Notes under the pieces: model-generated
The model's database searches: none
Told to the model about the DNA's origin: nothing
The model's input: the letters and a program-made list of their open reading frames with translations, nothing else
DNA from: Chryseobacterium fluminis
Lineage (GTDB): Bacteria > Bacteroidota > Bacteroidia > Flavobacteriales > Weeksellaceae
Length of the DNA: 64,000 nt
Direction: 5' to 3'
Assembly: GCF_026314945.1 (NCBI RefSeq)
Contig: NZ_CP111121.1
Coordinates: 2,046,001 to 2,110,000 of the forward strand
Program-made: the position numbers and the translations under genes
Shown: piece after piece, positions 16,625-25,068 of the stretch
How the letters are laid out: each line of letters begins with the position of its first letter
Numbering within the stretch: position 1 is the first letter of the stretch

Positions 16625-19240
16625 TTATAAAGTTTTTAATTTATCTTCCAGAATGGCAATTTTGTCCAGAGCATCTTTTTGTTTCTTGCGCTCTACTTCT
16701 ACAACTTCCGGTTTTGCATTGGCCACAAACTTCTCGTTAGATAATTTTTTGTCAACAGAAATTAAAAATCCTTTTAAATATTTCAATTCTTCTTCTGTTT
16801 TTATTTTTTCTTCTCCCAAGTCTAAATTTTCACTTAATGGAATAGAAATTTCCGTTGCGCCTACCAGGAAGGTAAAGCTTGGTTTATCTGTCTTCGTTCG
16901 GAAATGAATTTCTGAAACGTTGGCTAACTTTTTAATAACAGGCTCATTCGCGAATTCCGAAGTATTGGTATAAATTTCTACCGCTTCTTTTGGAGATATC
17001 CCTTTAGTCTGACGGTAATTTCTGATTCCCGAAATGATTTCTGAGGCTGTTTCGAAGTTTCTGATAATGTCTTCATTAAATGCTTCCGCTTTCTTCTGCT
17101 GAGCAATAACCAAAGCCTCATCGGCAGTCCTTTCCGAAATTAACTGCCAGATTTCCTCTGACTGGAACGGTAAAAACGGATGAACCAGTTTCATTAATTC
17201 TTCGAAAAGAGCAACTGTTTTGCCATAAACTTCTTTAGAAATTCCTTCTCCGTAATTGGGTTTAACTGCTTCAAGATAAGAACCGCAGAAATCATCCCAG
17301 ATGAGTTTATAAATCAGGTGTAAAGCATCAGAAATTCTGAACTTTTCAAACTGATCATCAATTTCAACGATGGTCTTGTTTAATTTATTTTCAAACCATT
17401 CAATGGTCTGATTTTCTGTTGTATTCGCCGGCTTATCTTCATGACTCCACATGTTAATCAAACGGAATGCACTCCAGATCTTCGTCATGAAATTTCTTCC
17501 CTGAAGCATCAAATCCTCATCAAAAAGCAGGTCATTCCCGGCTGCAGAACTTAACAGAATTCCTACCCGGACCCCATCAGCACCGTATTTATCCATCAGT
17601 TCCAGCGGATCCGGTGAGTTCCCTAAGGATTTTGACATCTTTCTCCTCTGTTTATCTCTTACAATCCCTGTAAAATATACATTTTTGAACGGAACTTCTT
17701 TTCTGTATTCCAATCCTGCCATGATCATTCTTGCCACCCAGAAGAAAATAATATCCGGACCTGTTACCAGGTCTGAAGTCGGATAATAATAATTGATATC
17801 TTTATTTTCAGGATCCAGCAATCCGTCGAATACAGACATCGGCCATAACCACGATGAAAACCAGGTATCAAGAGCATCTTCGTCCTGTTTCAGGTTCTCA
17901 GCTGTAAGCTGATCATTATTGGTTTTTTGTTTTGCTAAAACTAATGCTTCTTCAATGTTTTCGGCAACTACAAAATCATTTTCCCCATCACCGTAATAAA
18001 ACGCAGGAATCTGCTGTCCCCACCAAAGCTGGCGTGAAATATTCCAGTCACGGATGTTTTCCATCCAGTGTTTATACGTATTTTTGAACTTTTCAGGGTA
18101 AAATTTAACCTCATCATCCATCACAACATCCAAAGCCGGTTTGGCAATTTCTGACATTTTTAAAAACCACTGAACTGAAACTTTAGGCTCAATAACGGCG
18201 CCTGTTCTTTCTGAAGTTCCTACCTTATTTACATAATCTTCTGCTTTTAACAAAAGATCTTTTTCTTCTAACTCTTTCGCGATCTGTTTTCTTACCTCAA
18301 ATCTGTTCTTGCCGGCGTAATGCAAACCATGCTCATTTAGGTTTCCATCATCGTCCAAAGCATCAATCATCTGGAGATTGTGTTTTTGACCGATTTCATA
18401 GTCGTTGATGTCGTGAGCCGGAGTAATTTTAAGCGCACCGGTTCCGAATTCAATATCTACATACTCGTCTTCAATAATAGGAATCACCCTGTTTACAATC
18501 GGCACTATTACTCTCTTTCCTTTAAGATGAGCATATCTCTCATCATCAGGATTGATACAGACTGCCGTATCCCCGAAAATAGTTTCAGGACGCGTTGTAG
18601 CTACCGAAAGGAATTCTTCTGAACCTTCGATCTTATATTTAAGGAAATATAATTTTCCGTTCTGCTCTTTAAAAATGACTTCTTCATCAGAAATATTGGT
18701 CTTCGCTTCAGGATCCCAGTTGACCATTCTGTATCCTCTGTAAATAAGTCCTTTATTATATAAATCAACAAAAGATTTGATGACCTGCTGAGAAAGTTTC
18801 GGTTCCATGGTAAAGCGGGTTCTGTCCCAATCACAGGAACAGCCTAATTTTTTCAGCTGCTCCAGAATCGTTCCTCCATACTTATCAGTCCAGTCCCAGG
18901 CATGTTTTAAGAATTCTTCGCGGGTGATCTCAGACTTGCTGATCCCTTCAGATTTCAGTTTGGCAACTACCTTAGCTTCCGTAGCAATAGAAGCGTGATC
19001 GGTTCCCGGAACCCAGCAGGCATTAAAGCCCTGCATTCTTGCACGGCGGACCAGAACATCCTGGATGGTATTATTAAGCATATGGCCCATATGTAAGATC
19101 CCCGTAACGTTTGGCGGAGGAATAACAACAGTATAAGGCGGCTTATCATTGGGTTCTGAATGGAAGTACTTGTTTTCCAACCAGTAATTGTACCATTTCT
19201 GTTCTGTTTCCTGTGGATTATACTTTTCTGAAATCTGCAT
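16625..19240 (-). CDS. valS: Valyl-tRNA synthetase
   Basis: An 871-residue class I synthetase that charges tRNA-Val. The HIGH motif is HMGH (50-53) in PPPNVTGILHMGHML, and KMSKS lies near 533-537 in DKQRRKMSKSLGNSPDP. The editing domain (CP1) is recognisable by TTRPETIFGDTAV. W-rich ISRQLWWGQQIPAFYYG is typical of ValRS, and the C-terminus carries the coiled-coil arm (KTEEELKYLKGFL to EDKLKTL). Full length for the family. A promoter box lies 28 bases ahead of the start. Confidence 0.97.
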   Translation of the reverse strand: MQISEKYNPQETEQKWYNYWLENKYFHSEPNDKPPYTVVIPPPNVTGILHMGHMLNNTIQDVLVRRARMQGFNACWVPGTDHASIATEAKVVAKLKSEGISKSEITREEFLKHAWDWTDKYGGTILEQLKKLGCSCDWDRTRFTMEPKLSQQVIKSFVDLYNKGLIYRGYRMVNWDPEAKTNISDEEVIFKEQNGKLYFLKYKIEGSEEFLSVATTRPETIFGDTAVCINPDDERYAHLKGKRVIVPIVNRVIPIIEDEYVDIEFGTGALKITPAHDINDYEIGQKHNLQMIDALDDDGNLNEHGLHYAGKNRFEVRKQIAKELEEKDLLLKAEDYVNKVGTSERTGAVIEPKVSVQWFLKMSEIAKPALDVVMDDEVKFYPEKFKNTYKHWMENIRDWNISRQLWWGQQIPAFYYGDGENDFVVAENIEEALVLAKQKTNNDQLTAENLKQDEDALDTWFSSWLWPMSVFDGLLDPENKDINYYYPTSDLVTGPDIIFFWVARMIMAGLEYRKEVPFKNVYFTGIVRDKQRRKMSKSLGNSPDPLELMDKYGADGVRVGILLSSAAGNDLLFDEDLMLQGRNFMTKIWSAFRLINMWSHEDKPANTTENQTIEWFENKLNKTIVEIDDQFEKFRISDALHLIYKLIWDDFCGSYLEAVKPNYGEGISKEVYGKTVALFEELMKLVHPFLPFQSEEIWQLISERTADEALVIAQQKKAEAFNEDIIRNFETASEIISGIRNYRQTKGISPKEAVEIYTNTSEFANEPVIKKLANVSEIHFRTKTDKPSFTFLVGATEISIPLSENLDLGEEKIKTEEELKYLKGFLISVDKKLSNEKFVANAKPEVVEVERKKQKDALDKIAILEDKLKTL

Positions 19241-19268
19241 AAATTCTGTTTCTTTAATTTACAATTTG

Positions 19269-19276
19269 CAAAAATA
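19269..19276 (-). promoter_or_regulatory. -7 box of valS
   Basis: The minus strand reads TATTTTTG, fitting TAnnTTTG, 28 bases before the valS start. Confidence 0.55.
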
Positions 19277-19318
19277 GTCTAAAGAAAAAAAATTTTAAGT
19301 ATGAATTAAAATAATTTT

Positions 19319-19326
19319 TAACTTTG
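19319..19326 (+). promoter_or_regulatory. -7 box of the DUF1573 gene
   Basis: TAACTTTG lies 42 bases before the ATG at 19369. It is divergent to the valS promoter, 42 bases away. Confidence 0.6.
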
Positions 19327-19368
19327 TTTCTCAAAATTTATCTAACAAACATATTAACATTCAAGAAT

Positions 19369-19839
19369 ATGAAAAAATTAATCGCAGGAATTGCGTTATT
19401 CGGAACATTTGCTTTAGCATCTGCACAAACTATTACATTTGACAAGACTACTTTTGACTATGGTACAGTAAAGCCTAATGCTGACGGTATTAGATTTTTT
19501 ACGGTAACCAACACTGGTGATAAGCCTTTGGTTCTTTCAAACGTAAAAGCCTCATGCGGATGTACCACTCCTGAATTCAGCACTGATCCTATTATGCCGG
19601 GAAAATCTGCAAAAATCAAAGTTGGATACAACACTGCGATCAATGGTGGATTTAACAAAATGATTGAAGTTTTTTCTAATGACCCTGCCAATAGCAGAAG
19701 CGTGATCTACATCAAAGGAACGGTAGATGCCAATGCTCCGGCAACTGCTACTGTAGCTCCGGCGGCTCCGGCTACAAAAGCTGAAGCGAAAGCAGCAAAA
19801 AAAATGGAAAAACAAGCCAAAAAAGTAGCGGCAAAGTAA
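19369..19839 (+). CDS. Exported DUF1573 protein
   Basis: A 156-residue exported protein. The signal peptide MKKLIAGIALFGTFALASAQ is followed by a single immunoglobulin-like DUF1573 domain (about 20-120). The family core is visible: TFDYGTVKPNADG, FTVTNTGDKPLVLSNVKASC, GCTTPEFS, and VFSNDPANSRSVIYIKGTV. The last 35 residues are an Ala/Lys-rich tail. DUF1573 proteins are abundant in Bacteroidota periplasms, with unknown function. The frame opens at 19324, but the ATG at 19369 gives the signal peptide and lies properly after the promoter box. Confidence 0.9.
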   Translation: MKKLIAGIALFGTFALASAQTITFDKTTFDYGTVKPNADGIRFFTVTNTGDKPLVLSNVKASCGCTTPEFSTDPIMPGKSAKIKVGYNTAINGGFNKMIEVFSNDPANSRSVIYIKGTVDANAPATATVAPAAPATKAEAKAAKKMEKQAKKVAAK

Positions 19840-19861
19840 GCTCTACTTATAAAAATTGAAA

Positions 19862-19884
19862 AACCGTCTCCTTCAGAGGCGGTT
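19862..19884 (+). terminator. Terminator of the DUF1573 gene
   Basis: AACCGTCTC / GAGGCGGTT (one G-T pair) around CTTCA is followed by TTTTTATTAT. Confidence 0.88.
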
Positions 19885-19978
19885 TTTTTATTATATTTAT
19901 GTAACGTTTGGATTTTCAAAGGCCGGATTATAGCGGGCTATCACTGAACGCAAATTATAACCTTAATTAATAAAATAT

Positions 19979-20848
19979 ATGGACACCAATTTCTCAGATG
20001 ACTTTGAAGTTAAAGGAAAATTTTCACTGAAAAAATATTCTACGAAATATGAAGGAAAAATCACCAAAGATCAGGGAGCCCAGTTACTGATTCAGGAGAA
20101 AGAAAAACTTCGTGATTTACAGGAAAAATTATATGCCGACGGCAGCAAATCTCTTCTGGTAGTGCTTCAGGCGATGGATGCTGCCGGAAAAGACAGCCTT
20201 ATAGAGCATGTTTTCGGAGGGGTAAATCCTCAGGGCTGTACCGTAACCAGCTTCAAAACGCCGAGTTCCAGAGAATATTCCCACGATTTTCTGTGGAGAC
20301 ATTATCTCGCTCTTCCTACTAAAGGTATGATTGGTATATTCAACCGTTCTCACTATGAAAGTGTACTGGTATGTAAAGTTCATCCTGAATATAATTTAAA
20401 TGAAAAAACATGGAAATCTGTAAAAGACTTTGACGATAAGTTCTGGGAAAACAGATATGAAAGTATCCGGAACTTTGAAAAACATCTTTCTGATAATGGA
20501 ACCACCATTATTAAAATATTTTTAAACGTTTCAAAGGATGAACAAAAGAAAAGGCTTCTCGACAGAATTAATGAACAGGATAAGAACTGGAAATTTTCCG
20601 CTGCTGACCTTCCGGAAAGGGCTTTATTCGATCAATATATGGAGTGCTATGAAACTGCAATTAATGAGACTTCTAAAAATTATGCTCCATGGTACGTCCT
20701 TCCCGCAGACAATAAATGGTTTGCAAGAGTTGCCGCTGTTCAGATTATTATCGATGCCTTAGAAAAAATGGATCTTCATTACCCACAGGTGTCACAAGAA
20801 GAGATCGTAGCACTTCAGACCGCAAAAAAAAACCTGGAAGATGAGTAA
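19979..20848 (+). CDS. ppk2: Polyphosphate kinase 2 family protein
   Basis: A 289-residue single-domain PPK2 enzyme. These transfer phosphate between polyphosphate and nucleotides. Walker A is DAAGKDS in VLQAMDAAGKDSLIEHV (about 62-68), Walker B is IGIFNRSHYE, and the lid carries LPERALFDQYMECYE and KNYAPWYVLPADNKWFAR. The one-domain length fits class I or III. Which nucleotide (ADP, GDP or AMP) it uses cannot be read with confidence. It stands alone between the DUF1573 gene and the repeated cassette array. Confidence 0.92.
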   Translation: MDTNFSDDFEVKGKFSLKKYSTKYEGKITKDQGAQLLIQEKEKLRDLQEKLYADGSKSLLVVLQAMDAAGKDSLIEHVFGGVNPQGCTVTSFKTPSSREYSHDFLWRHYLALPTKGMIGIFNRSHYESVLVCKVHPEYNLNEKTWKSVKDFDDKFWENRYESIRNFEKHLSDNGTTIIKIFLNVSKDEQKKRLLDRINEQDKNWKFSAADLPERALFDQYMECYETAINETSKNYAPWYVLPADNKWFARVAAVQIIIDALEKMDLHYPQVSQEEIVALQTAKKNLEDE

Positions 20849-20885
20849 TTCTGTGTATAATCTACAATAAATCATAGGACAATAA

Positions 20886-20988
20886 AGTGATTGGTTAAAT
20901 AAAATACACCAAAAAGTGAAAAATTTTAACTATGTAATGAATAATTTATTTATATTTATCAAAAAATTATTTTATTCAGCCAATCACT
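20886..20988. repeat. Long inverted repeat upstream of the cassette array
   Basis: AGTGATTGGTTAAATAAAAT (20886-20905) is matched on the opposite strand by the complement of 20969-20988, with 18 of 20 bases identical. The arms enclose 63 AT-rich bases that contain TATATTTA (20951-20958), one base off the -7 consensus. The right arm ends 12 bases before the first lipoprotein start. It could be an operator pair or an invertible promoter segment. Confidence 0.7.
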
Positions 20989-20999
20989 AAATTATAACT

Positions 21000-21377
21000 A
21001 TGAAAAAACAGCTATTATTAGCAGCCTTTATCATATTAGGGCTATCTTCCTGTAATAATGAATCAGCAGCAGTAAATTCTGTTGAAAGCATGAAGACTCC
21101 GGAAATGAACAATTTCGACAAAGCTTTCAAGAGCTTGGGGGATCCTCAAAACAGACCGACGGAAGAGGAAAAGAAAAGAAATACGTCGGAACTGAGCGAT
21201 CGAAGAAAAGCATTACTGGTACCCGCCTCCAAGGCATTAATTCTTTCCACCGGCATTACAGAAGCTGAACTGACCAGAAAGACCAATAATGATATGAGTG
21301 CAACCATAGTATGGGCCACCCAAATCTACTCGAAAAAAACAGCTGAAATCCGTAACAAGGCAAAATCCGAAAATTAA
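21000..21377 (+). CDS. Cassette lipoprotein A1
   Basis: A 125-residue lipoprotein precursor. The signal peptide MKKQLLLAAFIILGLSSC places the lipid-modified cysteine at residue 18, followed by NNESAAVN. The mature part of about 107 residues is charged and helical, with core segments SLGDPQNRPTEEEKKRN, RKALLVPASKALILSTG and ATQIYS. It is the first of four A copies (others at 22557, 24122 and 25641) and the most diverged, with Asn for Asp and Asp for Ser in MNNFDKAFK. It is three bases ahead of B1. I recognise no family. Attachment to the outer membrane is inferred from the signal. Confidence 0.85.
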   Translation: MKKQLLLAAFIILGLSSCNNESAAVNSVESMKTPEMNNFDKAFKSLGDPQNRPTEEEKKRNTSELSDRRKALLVPASKALILSTGITEAELTRKTNNDMSATIVWATQIYSKKTAEIRNKAKSEN

Positions 21378-21380
21378 ACG

Positions 21381-21947
21381 ATGAAAAAGTTTTTAACCAT
21401 CATCGGAATTTGTTTGGTATTATCAGCTTATGCACAACAGGGAACTTTTATTCTTAATAATTATTCTGCTTATAATTTTAACGGAGCCATTGTCGCCGGT
21501 AATCCGACTCCTACCGGAGGTACATGTTACCCGCTGGTAAGCAGCAGTAATCCAAATCCCCTTGTTGTTCCGGCAGATTCCCATATCGGTAACGGATTGG
21601 CATTACAAATCGATAATTACCGCGATCAGTACACCGCTTCCCTTTATCCAATCGCTACCTGGGAAGTCAGCACCAGCGCAACTAATCAGGGCGTTCTGAG
21701 AACATGGAGTCATCCTGCAGTAATGCCCGGCGGAGCTGTCTCCAACAATACAAAATGGGGAGGATCTAAATTTTATATGACTGATCCTGCCACGGGAGCT
21801 CCGGTACCGTTATTTAATGCCAACATTGCAGTAGCCGGCACCTGTAATACCACCGTTCCGGATTATTATACATGTCCTTCCGGAAGTGCGGAAATATTCA
21901 CCATCAACTCAGGAACCAATACCATTACTTATTTAAATATATATTGA
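21381..21947 (+). CDS. Cassette secreted protein B1
   Basis: A 188-residue exported protein. The signal peptide of about 19 residues ends SAYAQ. The mature N-terminus is GTFILNNYSAYNFNG, and three cysteines lie at 49, 155 and 165. The centre has SLYPIATWEVSTSATNQ and HPAVMPGGAVSNNTKWGGSK, and the end is SAEIFTINSGTNTITYLNIY. High Asn, Thr, Gly and Ser and few charges suggest a beta-rich extracellular protein. It is homologous over its length to B2 (22945) and B3 (24510), and at the ends to the C proteins. No family is recognised. It lies one base before C1. Confidence 0.85.
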   Translation: MKKFLTIIGICLVLSAYAQQGTFILNNYSAYNFNGAIVAGNPTPTGGTCYPLVSSSNPNPLVVPADSHIGNGLALQIDNYRDQYTASLYPIATWEVSTSATNQGVLRTWSHPAVMPGGAVSNNTKWGGSKFYMTDPATGAPVPLFNANIAVAGTCNTTVPDYYTCPSGSAEIFTINSGTNTITYLNIY

Positions 21948-21948
21948 T

Positions 21949-22452
21949 ATGAAAAAAACAATACTGCTTGCTTTTATGCTTCTGGGCTGCTGCACTTTCT
22001 CCCAAAGCACCCGCTTAGTCATTAATAACTACAGTTCTTATAATCTGGTCGGCAGACTGATTGCAGGAAGTCCGACTGTCGCCAATGCTTATTTAATCGC
22101 TGCACCCAACACACCCGGCTCATATACCGTACCTGCGCTGATGACCGACATACAATATACATCTTTCGATACGTCAGGTTTATCTACGCTTCCCATATAC
22201 AACTGGTATCTGGCAGCCGGAATGTTTCCTTATAATGATCCTGCTGTAAGTGCACTTGTACCTGTTTCAGAATGGGCTACCTTTTATTTTCAGACAAAAG
22301 ATAATGCAGGAAATTCTTATGAAGATTTCCGTATCGGTAACCCTGCAATATCATCAGGCATAGGGTTTACGAGCTCCAGTTATCAACTGGGTTCCTATTC
22401 AGAAGCCGAATGGTTTGATATCGGAGGCTACACCTACCTTCAGGTATATTAA
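21949..22452 (+). CDS. Cassette secreted protein C1
   Basis: A 167-residue exported protein with signal peptide MKKTILLAFMLLGCCTFSQ. The mature N-terminus STRLVINNYSSYNLVGRLI and the C-terminal GSYSEAEWFDIGGYTYLQVY echo the B proteins. The middle (TSFDTSGLSTLPIYNWYLAAG, EWATFYFQTKDNAGNSYEDF) is shared with C2 and C3 instead. There is no cysteine in the mature part. It closes the first A-B-C unit, and 104 bases without a gene or clear terminator separate it from A2. The function is unknown. Confidence 0.85.
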   Translation: MKKTILLAFMLLGCCTFSQSTRLVINNYSSYNLVGRLIAGSPTVANAYLIAAPNTPGSYTVPALMTDIQYTSFDTSGLSTLPIYNWYLAAGMFPYNDPAVSALVPVSEWATFYFQTKDNAGNSYEDFRIGNPAISSGIGFTSSSYQLGSYSEAEWFDIGGYTYLQVY

Positions 22453-22556
22453 TCTTATCATAAAAAACGTATTGTCACTATTTTAAGCTGAATTTCACAT
22501 TCTGCCAGATAGGATTATGCAAAAAAAATACATTAACAAACATCTAAATTTCATCC

Positions 22557-22940
22557 ATGAAAAAACATTTTTTATTAGCGGCATTGGCCGTTCTAAGCCT
22601 TAGCACCGTTTCATGTAATAATGAATCTGCAGCCGTAAATACCGTTGAAAGTATGAAAACCCCGGAAATGGACAATTTCAGTAAAGCGTTCAAAAGTCTG
22701 GGAGATCCTCAGAACAGACCTACGGAGGAAGAGAAAAAAAGAAATACCTCTGAACTGAGTGACCGCAGAAAAGCTTTACTGGTACCTGCGTCCAAAGCAT
22801 TAATACTTTCTACCGGTGTTACAGAGTCCGAACTGACCAGAAAAACAAATGGTGACATGAGTGCTATCATTATCTGGGCTACCGAAATCTATTCAAAAAA
22901 GAATGCTGAAATCCGTAATAAAATAAAAACTGAGAACTAA
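22557..22940 (+). CDS. Cassette lipoprotein A2
   Basis: A 127-residue lipoprotein precursor with the lipobox ending in C20 (LSLSTVSC), then NNESAAVNTVES. The mature sequence is almost identical to A3 and A4; differences are confined to a few positions such as TESELTRK, IIIWATEIYS and IRNKIKTEN. It opens the second unit and precedes B2 by four bases. The leader ahead of it includes CATCTAAATTTCATCC before the ATG; a CTAAA motif at about this distance recurs ahead of all four A genes. Confidence 0.85.
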   Translation: MKKHFLLAALAVLSLSTVSCNNESAAVNTVESMKTPEMDNFSKAFKSLGDPQNRPTEEEKKRNTSELSDRRKALLVPASKALILSTGVTESELTRKTNGDMSAIIIWATEIYSKKNAEIRNKIKTEN

Positions 22941-22944
22941 GATT

Positions 22945-23511
22945 ATGAAAAAATTTTTATCTGCAATCGGAATTTGTGCGGCTGCTATAGCTTATGCACA
23001 AGGAACACTTATCCTTAATAATTATTCGTCTTATGACTTTAACGGATATATTTATGCCGCTAATCCAGCCCCTACCGGAGGTAACTGCTATCCAATGGTA
23101 GGTAACGGGACGCCAGATCCTATTGTGGTTCCGGCAAACTCCAATACGATTACAGGCACCCAATTGGAATTCACTAACTACAAAGATCAGTTTACCAACT
23201 CATTATACCCTGTTTCTACATGGCTAGTCAGTACAAGTGCAACTAATCAGTCTATCCCAAGAACATGGAATCATCCCGCAGTAATGCCCGGTGGTACCGT
23301 TTCTAATAATACCAGATGGGCCGGATCTAAATTTTTCATGACCGATCCTGCCACGGGAGCTTCTGTTCCATTATTTAATGCAAATATTGCGGTATTCGGA
23401 AGCTGTAATTCCTCTTTCATTCCGGATTCTTTTGTTTGTCCTTCAGGATCTGCTGAAATGTTTACCATAAGTTCGGGAACGACTGTAACTACTTATTTTG
23501 AAATTTACTAA
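22945..23511 (+). CDS. Cassette secreted protein B2
   Basis: A 188-residue exported protein, same length as B1 and its closest relative. The signal peptide ends IAYAQ, followed by GTLILNNYSSYDFNGYIY. Cysteines are at 48, 154 and 165, matching B1. Conserved centre blocks are SLYPVSTWLVSTSATNQ and HPAVMPGGTVSNNTRWAGSK, and the C-terminus is SAEMFTISSGTTVTTYFEIY. Differences from B1 lie mainly in the loop before the second cysteine (FGSCNSSFIPDSFVC) and around residues 50-80. No known domain is recognised. Confidence 0.85.
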   Translation: MKKFLSAIGICAAAIAYAQGTLILNNYSSYDFNGYIYAANPAPTGGNCYPMVGNGTPDPIVVPANSNTITGTQLEFTNYKDQFTNSLYPVSTWLVSTSATNQSIPRTWNHPAVMPGGTVSNNTRWAGSKFFMTDPATGASVPLFNANIAVFGSCNSSFIPDSFVCPSGSAEMFTISSGTTVTTYFEIY

Positions 23512-23526
23512 TGACCTATTATTAAC

Positions 23527-24093
23527 ATGAAAAAGATAACTGCAGCCCTGTTGTTATTAGCAGGCGCAATGCTCTATTCCCAAAGTTCCATTTTTGTGAT
23601 GAACAATTACAATACGAATTTTCATGCCGTAGGAAGGTTTTTTACCGGAAGCAAGACTCCGGGTAATAGTTTATCTATGTTTGCAGCGCCCAATCCTACT
23701 CCTTACGGAGCCTATACCATGCCTTCAGGTATCTATCATAAATATGGAAGCTTTGATACATCCGGAGGAACGGGAAATATAATGGACATTGATGAATGGT
23801 ACGTAAATGATCCGGCAAATCCGGCAAACTCAGGAACCTACAATTATAATGACCCTTTCATAAGCTCGTATATGAAACCCAATAATGACTGGGCAGGCTA
23901 TATATTCTCGCTTAAAGATATCTCCACCGGAATAAATTACGATTCTTTTCAAGTAGGAGATCCAGCGATAGCCGCGAATGCAGGTTTTGTGGTCAACTCA
24001 TCTCAAATCGGTGCTACCACGGGAGTAGAGGCAGAATGGTTTACGATTTCTTCAGGAGCCGATATGGTGACTTATTTTACCATTTATCCATAA
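23527..24093 (+). CDS. Cassette secreted protein C2
   Basis: A 188-residue exported protein, 18-21 residues longer than C1 and C3. The signal peptide ends MLYSQ, and the mature N-terminus is SSIFVMNNYNTNFHAVGRFF. The C-type middle block appears as YGSFDTSGGTGNIMDIDEWYV, then an insertion (NDPANPANSGTYNYNDPF), then NDWAGYIFSLKDISTG. The end is EAEWFTISSGADMVTYFTIY, closer to the B ending than that of C1. No mature cysteines. It follows B2 by 15 bases and precedes A3 by 28. The function is unknown. Confidence 0.85.
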   Translation: MKKITAALLLLAGAMLYSQSSIFVMNNYNTNFHAVGRFFTGSKTPGNSLSMFAAPNPTPYGAYTMPSGIYHKYGSFDTSGGTGNIMDIDEWYVNDPANPANSGTYNYNDPFISSYMKPNNDWAGYIFSLKDISTGINYDSFQVGDPAIAANAGFVVNSSQIGATTGVEAEWFTISSGADMVTYFTIYP

Positions 24094-24121
24094 CATTATA
24101 TAATATATCTAAATAATACTC

Positions 24122-24505
24122 ATGAAAAAATATTTTTTACTGGCAGCTTTTGCCACTTTAAGTCTTACAGCGGTGTCCTGTAATAATGAATCTGCAGCCG
24201 TAAACACTGTTGAAAGCATGAAAACCCCGGAAATGGACAATTTCAGTAAAGCCTTCAAAAGCCTGGGTGATCCTCAGAACAGACCTACCGAAGAGGAGAA
24301 AAAAAGAAATACTTCTGAACTGAGCGACCGGAGAAAAGCTTTGCTGGTACCGGCATCCAAAGCATTAATACTTTCTACCGGTGTTACTGAAGCTGAACTG
24401 ACCAGAAAAACAAACGGTGATATGAGTGCCATTATTGTCTGGGCTACCCAGATCTATTCACAAAAAAATAATGAAATCCGTAATAAAGTAAAAACTGAAA
24501 ACTAA
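24122..24505 (+). CDS. Cassette lipoprotein A3
   Basis: A 127-residue lipoprotein precursor, lipobox LSLTAVSC with C20. Its protein differs from A4 by one residue only (Thr for Ala third from the end). The two genes differ at about 18 bases, of which 17 are silent. It opens the third unit, four bases before B3. The role is unknown; the strict conservation of the mature chain points to a shared binding partner for all copies. Confidence 0.87.
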   Translation: MKKYFLLAAFATLSLTAVSCNNESAAVNTVESMKTPEMDNFSKAFKSLGDPQNRPTEEEKKRNTSELSDRRKALLVPASKALILSTGVTEAELTRKTNGDMSAIIVWATQIYSQKNNEIRNKVKTEN

Positions 24506-24509
24506 GATT

Positions 24510-25067
24510 ATGAAAAAGATTATAACATCATTAAGCTTATTCGCTGCATGCCTTGCGTACTCACAGGGGAGCACGCTTATCATAAACAACTACTCACTGG
24601 CTTATGATTTCCACGGAAATATTCAGGCCCTGAATGTTGCCGGGGGCTGCTATCCAATCATAAGTTCCAACAATCCGGATATGGTCGTGGTTCCTGCAGA
24701 CTCCAACGAAATAAACGGACTGCACCTGGAATATAAAAACTACAGGGATCAGTTTGGAACCTCGCTTTACCCAATGGCGGCATGGAACGTTTCGCTTTCT
24801 GCCACCAATCAGATGCCAAGAGCCTGGAATCACCCAAGCCTCCTGCCCGGAGGAGTTATTTCCAACAATACCAAATGGGTAGGCTCTAAATTCCAGATGT
24901 ATCACAAAGGAACCAATAATCCTGAAACTTTCTTTAACGGAAACCTCGGGGCAGATGTAGCCCCTTGTATTACCAATGAATCTTATATCACGACCCCTTA
25001 CGGTGATGCTGAATGGTTTACGATAACATCCGGAGGAAATAATTACACTTATATACAAATTTTCTAA
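24510..25067 (+). CDS. Cassette secreted protein B3
   Basis: A 185-residue exported protein. The signal peptide ends CLAYSQ, then GSTLIINNYSLAYDFHG. It keeps the first two B-type cysteines (47 and 153) but lacks the third, whose place is taken by YITTPYGDAEW. Core blocks are SLYPMAAWNVSLSATNQ and HPSLLPGGVISNNTKWVGSK; it has YHKGTNNPETFFNGN where B1 and B2 have TDPATGA-VPLFNAN. The end is AEWFTITSGGNNYTYIQIF. It is the most diverged B copy. One base separates it from C3. Confidence 0.85.
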   Translation: MKKIITSLSLFAACLAYSQGSTLIINNYSLAYDFHGNIQALNVAGGCYPIISSNNPDMVVVPADSNEINGLHLEYKNYRDQFGTSLYPMAAWNVSLSATNQMPRAWNHPSLLPGGVISNNTKWVGSKFQMYHKGTNNPETFFNGNLGADVAPCITNESYITTPYGDAEWFTITSGGNNYTYIQIF

Positions 25068-25068
25068 T

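Noticed and set aside
16170..16907. A 245-codon open frame on the plus strand
   Set aside because: Antisense to the ends of the DUF4241 and valS genes, Ser/Phe-rich as expected for a shadow frame.
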